Shown here piece by piece: positions 35,397-47,165 of a stretch of 64,000 bases of DNA (positions are counted from its first letter, which is position 1; each line of letters begins with the position of its first letter). The stretch is from Lineus longissimus (Eukaryota; Nemertea; Pilidiophora; Heteronemertea; Lineidae). The notes beneath the pieces are model-generated. The model was not told the origin of the DNA and did not search any database. It saw only the letters and a program-made list of their open reading frames with translations. The translations under genes and the position numbers were made by a program. Where the stretch lies: positions 13,356,953 to 13,420,952 of the forward strand of contig NC_088324.1 of the NCBI RefSeq assembly GCF_910592395.1, written 5' to 3'.

Positions 35397-36851
35397 CTAT
35401 TCCGATGACATCTTCAGCATGATTTCCTTGATGTTATCGAAGTACTCCTTGGCGGTCTCATCGGAGCATTTATGTCCGTAATACGACAAGGTCCACATCA
35501 TGTGACCGTTGACCGACTGCAGGTTGTGAACAAAAACATCATAATTCATCTCCTCTTCCCCACAAGTCCAGTAATTCGCCTCGAACGTACACGCTCCCTC
35601 ATCATCCGGGTACTGCGGCTTCACCTCGAAGTTTCCCCTGTTGGTCATGTAATAAAGGCAGTGTGGGTTCTCCGCCTCGGCAACCTTTTTGAAGAATCCT
35701 TCAGCATCCCCAAGGCAATAGTTGAAAAATTTCGCAGGCTCAGTTGGTAAATCTCCATCAATCAAGGAATGGAGATCTTCGTGACATTTCTGCGCCACCT
35801 TCCAGAATGCATCGCAGTGAGTTCCGTCGTCTGCGACAGTAACCGACATCGACAAAATCGCAACCATGGTTCCAACTTGTTCAGATGGAATCGGAGGCTT
35901 GTGAAACCGTCTCAAATTCAACATTGTGGATAGATCATAAGTCAGCGGTTCCTTTTTCAGTTTGGGATTTTTTGTGTATTTTCGGAGAAGGTTACCAGTT
36001 GCTATAGCTGCAGCCGCAGAGACATAGCCGTTGGCCTTGATGCCATGTTCACGGCACTTCTTGATGATCCTGGCCGTCTCCTCAACAGAGAAATCCATGG
36101 GGATGAACTTGGTACTTCGCACCTGAGTGTCCGTCTCGGGTTGAATCGCCTTCAGCAGCTCGGCAGCCATTGGATCGAAAGTCAACGTAGGACCATTGAA
36201 AAGTTCCTTCACCTTGTAGATCAACTTATCCAACCTAGAAGGCACTGTCTCGGGGAACATCGCATCTACCCCAGGAAGGAGTGGAAGACTTTCGATAACC
36301 TTGCCTTTGCCGCAGACGACGTCTTCGAGATAGTGATGGAAATTTGTGTGAATCCCTGCCATGATGGATCCGCCGTCTACCAACGCATGGTTGTACGCAA
36401 ACACGAAGGTATAGCGCAGACGTTCACTGTCCGGGTCTTTGGTAGCTTTCAGCATCTTCACTCTCCACTGCAAGCCATCTTCTTTAAAATTTTTGTCGAA
36501 CTGTGCCTCACAAGTCTTAATCCAGTTGTCCGTTTCCAACACTTCCAAATCGGGTTCGGGGTCCGTGTCGAAAAATACAAGGTACCTGTCATAGATGGAT
36601 TTGCCCGTGACGACTTTCATACGGAGATGAGGATGTCTCTGGCAAAGCATCCGGAGGGCAGCCCTGGCGTTATCCGGGGTGATCTCCTGTTTACAGCTGA
36701 TCATGACTGCGTTGACGTTGATCACCCACTTGTGGACCATCTGCGCGTGAAATAGTCCTGCTTCCAATATAGCCATCTTGCGCCCTCTTAGACCCTTGTT
36801 TTGCAGAAAGGGGTCATTCGGGCAGTCTTTGGTTCCTTGGCTTTCTGACAT
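35397..36851 (-). CDS. Intronless condensation/BAHD-fold acyltransferase-like protein
   Basis: A single uninterrupted reading frame of 484 residues, unlike its multi-exon neighbours. The motif NHALVDG (His155, Asp159, Gly160) is the HxxxDG active-site signature of the chloramphenicol acetyltransferase/condensation-domain/BAHD fold; the first His of HHxxxDG is Asn. Other fold-like features are the N-terminal VNAVMISCKQEITPDNARAA (acceptor-site half) with LCQRHPHLRMKV, and the C-terminal NLQSVNGHMMWTLSYYG with CSDE. The length fits one two-lobed domain. There is no signal peptide, membrane segment, or adjacent adenylation or carrier domain, so it is probably a free-standing alcohol, amine or lipid acyltransferase; the substrate is unknown. 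The start is the first ATG of the frame. An intronless state suggests retroposition or transfer, but proves neither. Confidence 0.8.
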   Translation of the reverse strand: MSESQGTKDCPNDPFLQNKGLRGRKMAILEAGLFHAQMVHKWVINVNAVMISCKQEITPDNARAALRMLCQRHPHLRMKVVTGKSIYDRYLVFFDTDPEPDLEVLETDNWIKTCEAQFDKNFKEDGLQWRVKMLKATKDPDSERLRYTFVFAYNHALVDGGSIMAGIHTNFHHYLEDVVCGKGKVIESLPLLPGVDAMFPETVPSRLDKLIYKVKELFNGPTLTFDPMAAELLKAIQPETDTQVRSTKFIPMDFSVEETARIIKKCREHGIKANGYVSAAAAIATGNLLRKYTKNPKLKKEPLTYDLSTMLNLRRFHKPPIPSEQVGTMVAILSMSVTVADDGTHCDAFWKVAQKCHEDLHSLIDGDLPTEPAKFFNYCLGDAEGFFKKVAEAENPHCLYYMTNRGNFEVKPQYPDDEGACTFEANYWTCGEEEMNYDVFVHNLQSVNGHMMWTLSYYGHKCSDETAKEYFDNIKEIMLKMSSE

Positions 36852-36958
36852 TTTGGCCCGGCCGCGCGGCGATGAAACCCGATTGGACTTGCTGGGACAG
36901 TGGTTCGACCTGAACTGTCATGACAGTGAATAGGCCTATCTATGTCAATCGGGTATCT

Positions 36959-37426
36959 GCAAACCACGAAATAACGAAATAAAAAACGACATGAAATGAA
37001 ATCAAAACACAAAATAGTAGATCCGCGCGGGGAAACAATATACATCAATTGGAGTGATTGCGTGTGGTAGACCCGCAAAGGTGCCCAAGAGTGCTTTCGT
37101 GAAAACACACTCTTGTGGCAGATTCTGCACTTTTTAAAAACGTGATGAGGGTGTTGAAAAATTCGTCTTTTGTTTTATGAATTGCTTTGAAATCGCAGGC
37201 CTGTGATGACTCGAATTTTTAAGGCCTTCATAAACCTGCATTTGCCTTTATCCTGTGCGACCTTTGTCCCTTAGGTCAGACATGTTCGATACATATACCA
37301 TCTACACTACACTGCTGGTTCCTTCCCCTAGTAACAACACTAGTCGGCATTCCACTTTATAAACATCCGATTTATTTTATTTCATTTCTATTTCGTTTTG
37401 ATTTCATTTCTTATTTCGTGGTTTAC
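36959..37426. repeat. Inverted repeat pair, about 50-60 bp arms
   Basis: The left arm starts AAACCACGAAATAACGAAAT (36961) and continues ATGAAATGAAATCAAAAC. The right arm (about 37365-37426) is its imperfect reverse complement, TTTTGATTTCATTTCTTATT then TCGTGGTTTAC. The 350-bp interior has no coding potential. It could be a foldback element in the acyltransferase upstream region. Confidence 0.55.
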
Positions 37427-38650
37427 AGACGCCCAGATAATTATGTCGGCCGATATTCTCATGGTTGATAACAACTGTCATAAATGCCATCGACTATGTC
37501 CGTACATGTCATATGTATACGGGCCTATTTGTGCTTGCGTTCAGCGCAGCTGTTCGTCTATATAGGCATACTCCCCAGTTTCTTCGAGTAATAACACTCC
37601 TATGACGTAGTTTGAAATATCAAGAGGCGGAGCATATTGAAAACAACTAGTGGTGCCAGGATGAGAGTAGCGTGTGAGGACCCCCAAACCCCTTGATATG
37701 CGTGCAGTTTTATGGAAAGATATAACTTCAACGATAAACTCCTTATTTGGTATTAGGTGGTCGTAGAAATTACAAATGTACATGTATCATTAGTTTAGGG
37801 TGGACCCTGTCACGTCGCATGCCCTTAGTAACGAAGCACCGGCCATTGAATATCTATAGTGACAAGTTATCACTGTCCCCTCCATTGTGGTCACGTGCGT
37901 GTTTATTGTGCCGTTTGACAAAACCACTGCATATGTCAAGAATTTTATACAGGTTAGATAAACAAACTGCATGTTGGCCTGCATGACCGTGGTCGGTCCA
38001 TTCGAGGACGGTGGTGCTCATTGAATCGAAGCATAATATAGGACAAATTTGAAAGTAAGTCACCCCCGGAAGTTGCCAAAGAAAGTCTTTCTTAGTTCAA
38101 CTAGATATGCTAGTATATGCCTATCCTGAGTATTGTGATATTATTTAACAATAATATCGGCACCGCCATTGTTTATTACATGCAAGCCGGGCTCATGATA
38201 TTTTACTATTTTATAGGCCTAGTATAGACCGTCCACATTACATGCATGGTCGGGCCTATACGTGTACTAACTAACTAAACACTAGACGCGTATACGAAAG
38301 CATGCTAAGACCAGTTGGCCAACTTGGGCATGAGATATGTTGGTTTCATACAAAAATGGCTACCAGCAGGACCGTGACTAGTCCGAACAGGGTATTAATT
38401 GAAAAATCATTGACATGCAATAAAGAAGGCACCAGCAATATAACCATAGGCCTGTCTGAAATTCACTGCCTCGCAACTCTGGTGAAAGTCATAGGTGGAG
38501 ATGTGCATTAGTGTGATACTTATTATACTAGTGGCGGTGCATGGTGGCAAGTAGAGACATTGGCCTCCTGGTCAGGTCAATCCCATGCACGCCCAAGTTG
38601 TCCCTTTAACAACGAAGTCGAAAAAACGATAAACACGGAGTAAGATGGAA

Positions 38651-38670
38651 CCCCCCCCCCCCCCCCCCCC
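38651..38670 (+). repeat. 20-bp homopolymer C run
   Basis: Twenty consecutive C residues just upstream of the first recognised GST 1 exon; G-rich on the minus strand. Confidence 0.95.
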
Positions 38671-38733
38671 ATTATTCATGTAATAATATTTTTTTGCCAA
38701 CAATCACATTGTCTCTTTTACATTTACTTTCAG

Positions 38734-41448
38734 TGTCTTCCCCTGTTTACGAGTACCACTATTTCGGTCATCGGGGTAGGTTAATTAGCCCTTCATTTTA
38801 GGACATACTGAACCAGCGGTATTGCAAGACCGGCGCTGGTTCGCCCGCCCGCGAGGGTTTTTTTACAGGTTGGTTCGTACCATTGTGTACATTGACAGCC
38901 AATCAGAGCTCAGTAACTTCACCTGACGTCATCAAGTAAGAAACGCACGTGTTTTTAGGCGAAGTTACTGATTGGCGGTCAATGTACACAATGGTACGAA
39001 CCTACCTGTAAAAAAACTCGCCGCCCGCCCGCGAATTTTTTTCCTGAACCTTTGGAGCACTATAGTGTACATTTGTACAGGGACTTTCAGCCAATCAGAT
39101 TTCGACAAATACATGACGTCAAAAGTCTTAGAAACTTCAGAGCAGTTTAGTGGAGCGCTCGTCAGAAATGGCAGAATACTTCCTAAATCTGTGTGTGATG
39201 CCTGTGTCTCTTTTCAGGGATACGTGGCCGTCATATCAGGACGATCCTCAGAGACCAGAAAATACCTTTTGTAGAGCACGTTCATGACCATGACAATTGG
39301 GAGGACTTCAAAGCAACTTTGGTACTTTCGTAATTTCGAAGATTGCCTGGCTCTTTTAATCTTCCCTATTAGTCTGGTTCTGCCGGCTTTCGTGGTTTAG
39401 CGAGATTGCGGTCCAGGAGCCCTCTGTTCTGGTTTGATTTATGACAACTTTGTGTGACTTATAATCTATAACCCACCTATCACGTGTTCGCATGCATATC
39501 TCACCGTAATCTTGGACGGACAGTGCGGCCGCCCGGTCAAAAGAAGGACGATCAGGATGAGAAAATGGACTGCATCGGAGTCTGACTATGTTTGTGATAA
39601 GTTTGTGTACAATGTACAGGTGGCCTAGGCACCATTCAATCTTGAAAGGGAAACTTAACTTTAACTTTGAAGTATTTTTGCAGCCATTCGGTTCGACGTT
39701 GCCGTTATTGAAAGATGGTGACTTCACCCTGTTACAGTCAAATGCCATCCTTCGATATCTTGGCCGAAAACACGGTAAGAACTATAATCGACTATAAATG
39801 AGTCTATCTTGATTTCTCTAAAGTCTGACAGAATGTCGGGGCCGTAGAAATTGAGGGGGGGGGGGCACAGGGCGCCCCTCTTTGGTTACAGAAAATATGT
39901 TTTTCATACAGATAGATGCAGTTCTTTTTCACTGTCTTGAGATATGTAAAGCTCCCCACCCCCCACACACACATCTATCAAAAACCGAGCGACGACCTTC
40001 GACACCAGTGGATTTCTTAGTGGCAGCACCATACTATGTATCATCCGTAAATATATCAAGTTTCCTGTAAAAATGATAAAATTTCCATTTTTTTGCTTTT
40101 GAGGGAGGGGACGTGTCACTCGACGCCCCCACCCCCGGAGGAAACCCTGCCTGAATTGCAAACCAAAGATGACCAACTATGATATTAATTTCAGATTTAT
40201 ACGGCGATAACCTGAAGGAGGCTGCGCGGATTGACATGATCAACGATGGCGTTGAGGATTTAAGGATCAAATTTGTCATGCAATTCTTCATGGCCAAAGA
40301 TATGGACGAAGTAGGAGCAGTTTTTTCTCCAATTGCCGGGCATCTGAGGGATAAATTTGCTTCTTGGCTTCAGAGAGAGGCGCCCTTACAAATCGCGAAA
40401 AGGGGGTGCGCGCCTCATGTGCCCCTCTCCTATACGCATTTGCAAGTCATTTTTACAGGAAAATTTAGATATACAGGCGAGTTTTCAAAGTACAAGTAAA
40501 GGCTTAAAACTAATGGCGGTGTTGGAGTTTTACCCAAACTAGGCCTAAAATTTCTTGGAACTAACATCGCAATGCTTTTTCTTGTTTTTTTTCTTCAGAG
40601 TGACGAAGCAGAATATGTGAAAAATATTCCGAAGTCTTTGGAACCATTTGAAGTAAGTATTATTCAAAACTGGAGTTGAATGGTTGTTATCTATTACGGG
40701 CTGGACCTGCTGAAAGACCTGCCTGTTGAACGTTGCCACTGCTTCGAACATTTCAAGTGACTTGCTTCTCATTGAGAAAACAAGGACACCTGAAGGCCTT
40801 TCCAGTTAACTTGGCATCTTATCTTATATGAAACGCGAAATCAAATGTTTTTAACTAGGAATCTCAAGAAACCTACTATATGCAAATCAAAGACTCCATG
40901 AAATGTGAACCCCAGTGGATCATAATTATGTTTGCTTTTCATTTTCAGAAATTATTAGCTGAAAACGATGGTGGAGCTGGATTTATGGTTGGAAAGAAGG
41001 TGAGACATTTAGAAAGTTGTTTTTTTCCATTTTGCTCAGCGAGGAGAGTCACTTCAGACAGTCAGTGAGGGGAGCCAAATCTCAAAGCATGTCATCCTGA
41101 GATTCATTCCTATGTCATATACAAAATAATATACGAGGTAAGAGTCTCGGGATGAAGTCGCTAACATCCATCATGATGTCATGACAACAAAATTTGGTTT
41201 CAGATTATTGATTAAATTACAAAATATAACTTTTTGTCTAACTTTTCCAGATAAGCTTCCTTGATTTCAACCTCTTCGACATCCTGGAAACGCACCTGCA
41301 GGTGCTCGACAAGGACTGTCTCTCAGAAGTCCCCCTGCTTCAGGCCTACCACGAGCGCATGGCCAGCAGGCCAATTATCAAAGCCTGCAGGGAACTTTCG
41401 ACCTGGTCCATAAAGAACCGGTTCCATGGCCGCACATTTTGGGTGTAA
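38734..41448 (+). CDS. Pi-like glutathione S-transferase 1
   Basis: Seven exons: 38734-38775, 39218-39321, 39684-39774, 40195-40310, 40599-40652, 40949-40999, 41251-41448. The first begins TG TCT TCC, implying an ATG split across intron 1 (its A comes from an unseen upstream exon); with that A the protein is 218 residues. GSTs conjugate glutathione to electrophiles in the cytosol. The thioredoxin-like half has the catalytic Tyr in YEYHYFGHRG, cis-Pro in TLPLLKDGDF, and the glutathione-binding QSNAILRYLGR. The helical half has ARIDMINDGVEDLR and FLDFNLFDILE, and ends RTFWV rather than the NGNGKQ of its neighbour. The segment encoded by one exon in GST 2 is split here by an extra intron (40653-40948). 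It is more diverged than GST 2 and could be a functionally altered paralogue. Confidence 0.88.
38838..39036. mobile_element. Foldback (inverted-repeat) element in GST 1 intron
   Basis: Long inverted arms: left about 38841-38920, right about 38961-39036 reverse-complemented. Both contain TTTTTTTACAGGTTGG (or TAGG) followed by TTCGTACCATTGTGTACATT and GCCAATCAG; the GC-rich outer ends (CGCCCGCCCGCGA) also pair. The loop of about 40 bp holds TGACGTCA. A weaker related block (TGTACATT...CAGCCAATCAG...TGACGTCA) lies just right, about 39066-39122. Confidence 0.75.
39855..39865 (+). repeat. G homopolymer
   Basis: Eleven consecutive G residues in intron 3 of GST 1, next to degraded repeat-like sequence (C-rich patches at 39955-39965 and 40125-40137). 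Confidence 0.9.
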
Positions 41449-41730
41449 GGACTGCCTGGACATCAGGTGGTCGAGCGCACGATTATAGCGGGCCAGTTTT
41501 CAGAGCGGTCCTGCAAAGGAACAATCCGAATGTTAAGGTCATGTTCGAGGCGGCAAATTTTCGGTCCAAAACCAAGAGCAAGAAGACAATGTTTTGACTT
41601 ATCAGCAGTACTCTATCTTTAATATAATGGTTGCTACAATAGGCTCCGCTTTATAGACCAACACTCCCTATAAGAATAGTCCTCGTCGATGTTTTGGTGA
41701 TTCAAATACAGTTATTTTATTTTGTCGAAA

Positions 41731-41736
41731 AATAAA
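41731..41736 (+). terminator. GST 1 polyadenylation signal
   Basis: AATAAA about 280 nt after the GST 1 stop. Confidence 0.55.
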
Positions 41737-41772
41737 GAAAATATCATGATTTCATTGCACGTTTTTTTTCAG

Positions 41773-41920
41773 TCCACGTACATTATTCTTTGACATCGAA
41801 CCAAACATCTCTTACATGCTTGATGGAACCAAAAACTCGTTTATTGACGCAGCGGTAGATGAGGCATTCCGATATAGCCAGTGGATTTCAATATACTCCA
41901 CCTGTCGATATTTCGCGTGA
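41773..41920 (+). pseudogene. Short exon-like fragment resembling tubulin (weak)
   Basis: Follows TTTTTTTTCAG, with an open frame PRTLFFDIEPNISYMLDGT continuing to YSQWIS and a TGA at 41918-41920. PRTLFFDIEPN recalls the alpha-tubulin PRAVFVDLEPTV segment; the rest does not match well. It may be a relic or a chance ORF. Confidence 0.2.
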
Positions 41921-41978
41921 CGATCGTTGGACTGTCATCTTTGGTAGTTGCGTCATCGTGATTTAATACAGGTGTAAT

Positions 41979-42426
41979 GTTTTTGAGTGTTTCTGTTTTT
42001 GAGTGTTTCCCCTCATTGTTTGGGAACGCTCAAAAATAGATTGACAAGTTTTTCTGTGTATCCCCCCTATTGAAAAGTCGTGGTCTCTAGCTGCCTATTG
42101 TTTGGAAACACTGACACATGGGAAACAACCACAGATGTTACAATCAGCCGTCTGACGCGATCGCGAGAAAACCTGCCAGGCTATTCGCGGCATTCACGAG
42201 TAGGGCACTACCGCGACCAGACGACGAGCAAGCCAGACTAAACCATAGCAACAGTGAGTACGATCGATATGCATTGTCTGCAGTCTGCTGAAACTGTGTG
42301 CAGTAGTTAGTATCGGAGTGCTTCTGTATGTGCGAGTTTCCTCTAATCGAATGGTGGCTCCAGTGAGTGCATGGTCGCGCGCCTTATAGTACAATAAGGG
42401 AAACACTGAAATAAGGGAAACACTCA
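41979..42426. mobile_element. Candidate TIR element with tandem-duplicated ends
   Basis: The left boundary has two copies of a 16-mer (GTTTTTGAGTGTTTCT/C, 41979-42010). The right boundary has two copies of a 17-mer (AATAAGGGAAACACTGA/CA, 42393-42426). The two share GAGTGTTTCCC in inverted orientation, and GGAAACACTGA also occurs inside at about 42104. No ORF of note. Confidence 0.35.
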
Positions 42427-42669
42427 CTCGTGTCAGCATGGTTAGAGGAGGCTGCATACCGAAGGACATCCATAGAGGAAATCGGGGGTTAAGGATTAAC
42501 CATAGGTTCTGCCATTTTGCCTAGAACTTAAAATCATAAAGCAATTAGAACTCCTTCTGGTGAGGAATGAGGTTGGTCCACTGTATGTGTCCCGGGTGTA
42601 ACAAAAAGCGAGCTACCATTGTCTTCGGGTCCGTATGTCATCCTGGTCTGTCATCGGCGAAGGACCATG

Positions 42670-42845
42670 CCGGTGATGAGGTAGAAAATGTCCCCCTGGA
42701 AAAAGTTCTTGCCCTATAGTATTATGGCGGATTATGGCGTATGGTTCTATAGCACGGTGTCTATAGAGGCCACTGCTGTCAATACCTCAAAGATTTTGCA
42801 GCCCGGAAATTTCCTAGCCTTGGACGTTTTAAATTTCTAAAGACC
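42670..42845 (+). repeat. Dispersed repeat, copy 2
   Basis: Colinear diverged partner of 22138-22310: GAAAATGTCCCCCTGGAAAA is identical in both, followed by similar spaced blocks. This copy has a short internal insertion around 42720-42750. Confidence 0.6.
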
Positions 42846-43456
42846 TTAGCCGCAAAGTGTCTACGTATCTTTTAAAAGGATAACTTGGGCGTGGGATTTA
42901 CCTTGCCAGAAAGATAATGTGCCCACTTGACACCATGCGCCGCCACTTGCAGTATTACACTGATGCTGTTCTCTGATAACCATTTTCACCAGTGTTGGAA
43001 GGCCGTTTTGGGTATGGCTTGCGAATTTCAGGGGCTACGCAAGGGGCTATACGGTTACACCCTGTTTTAGTCCATTGTTTTTTTACAGTTAAAAGAGTTT
43101 TTATTATTCCTGTTTGGAGAAGTTGCAGTCTTGCTGGAAGCCGTTTTTGTACAAAAAAACACATTATCCTATGCCGAAGTTGTCCCTTAAAATAATGACA
43201 AAAGACAACCTGTTCTGACAAGACTATAGGCCTAGCCTATACTAGTATCTACACTGAGGATCGACTATGTCTGCTATCTAAATATAAATTAGATAATGAA
43301 TAAATTTTTGGGTTGCGTCACGACACATGCAATTTATCACAGACGTGACATGAATAGTGTTACCCTTTGCATTGTCCTCATGATGCCTCAACATAAAAGG
43401 CAAATTGATTGGGCATGCTCACTACCATCTAGCAATCTGCATTTTTTACATTTCAG

Positions 43457-46020
<2,564 letters not shown>

Positions 46021-46235
46021 ACCGATTAAATTGCCCGGATGTATTCCTGCCCTTTCATTATGTATACAAGTCTTCTTACGTTACAGAATTATATTAACCC
46101 TGAGAGTAACCAGCCTAAAGAGTGGGTACTCTAAGATCAACCCAAGCTGTTTGATAGCCCGTATAAGTCAGGCAGTTGACAATGAAATCTTGGTTGGCAA
46201 TACCCTGCATACAGCTCAATGTTATAAAGATACTG

Positions 46236-46241
46236 AATAAA
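46236..46241 (+). terminator. GST 2 polyadenylation signal
   Basis: AATAAA about 215 nt after the GST 2 stop. Confidence 0.6.
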
Positions 46242-47165
46242 AAGTTATCTTCCCTGGGCTGTTATAACGCCACAGAATATTTTGCCACGGCAGCAGTAGA
46301 TCTGCCCCTAAACTGTATAGAAATGCTCCATCCGGTTATGGTCTCTAATTGAATAAAACAGTTGTTGTAAAATATATATTTTGATTGTTCTTTCTTGACC
46401 TGTAAAGGTATATAACAGGTGAGACAGTTGAAAAACACACCCAGCCAACAAATATCATACCGAACTGCCAGCGATATTGCCCGCCTACGTATAGGCTAAT
46501 GACGTGCCTTATCTGGAAGCTGAGCAATAGGGCCGTTTATACGGATCTGGATTGGTTTGGTCCCGTGTGTCAATACTTTGAGGGTCAAGATGATATAGTG
46601 AAGCAAGTTGTGAGAGGGTGTGACTTCTGATATAGTGACTAGGATGGTGGTCTCCGGTTTGGTACAATGCCACAGCTTTTTACTATGCCTATCTGGATCC
46701 GATTTTTCAAAACAACTTAGCCAAACACATCTAATCTGAAGAGAAGCCCCCCCCCCCCCCCCCACCCCCACCCCGCCCGTGGCGTCGGCGGTTGATAAAA
46801 CTACGGGCTCATCATTTCGTCCCAATTAACTTAACTGTTTACCCAGGGGAAATCTTCTCTTCCACCGGTAGATTCTTCCTAGGCAGGGCCTACGAACATT
46901 GCAACAGTGAGGTTAATTACAAGTATGCCGCCAAACACCCCGGGCCAAACACGTGGGTCGCGTGCCGAGATTCAAATTTCGCGCCAGAAATCTCATTCTC
47001 CAAGCGTCGTCAATGATCATCGTTGTCAAGCCTCACTCGACCTTCTCTGACCATTTCAGCGGGTGCATGTAAATTGGACATTTGGCCCGGCGCCCCGGGA
47101 GATTGCAAAAATCTGTGACACGTTTGAATTTCATACCTTGACGATAGGGGGAGTAAAATGCCAAC
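46242..47165. other. Intergenic region, GORAB promoter side
   Basis: No coding exon seen. A run of 17 C followed by C-rich sequence lies at 46747-46783. The GORAB promoter and 5' UTR should lie close to the right end; no TATA box is obvious. Confidence 0.45.
46747..46763 (+). repeat. 17-bp C homopolymer
   Basis: Seventeen consecutive C residues followed by ACCCCCACCCCGCCC; G-rich on the minus strand and a possible quadruplex former. Confidence 0.9.

Larger units (their letters stand above)
36852..38733. other. Intergenic region before the GST pair
   Basis: Contains the acyltransferase promoter (minus), and presumably the first (non-coding) exon and promoter of GST 1 (plus), which I could not place. 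It holds an inverted repeat pair (36959-37426) and a 20-C run. Confidence 0.45.
41737..43456. other. Intergenic region between the GST genes
   Basis: No intact gene. It contains a short tubulin-like exon fragment, a pair of inverted tandem duplications bounding about 450 bp, and the second copy of the dispersed repeat. The promoter and first exon of GST 2 must also be here but were not identified. Confidence 0.5.

Noticed and set aside
36045-36755. 236-codon plus-strand ORF
   Set aside because: It is antisense to the acyltransferase coding frame, has no recognisable protein and no splice or start context; a shadow of codon bias.
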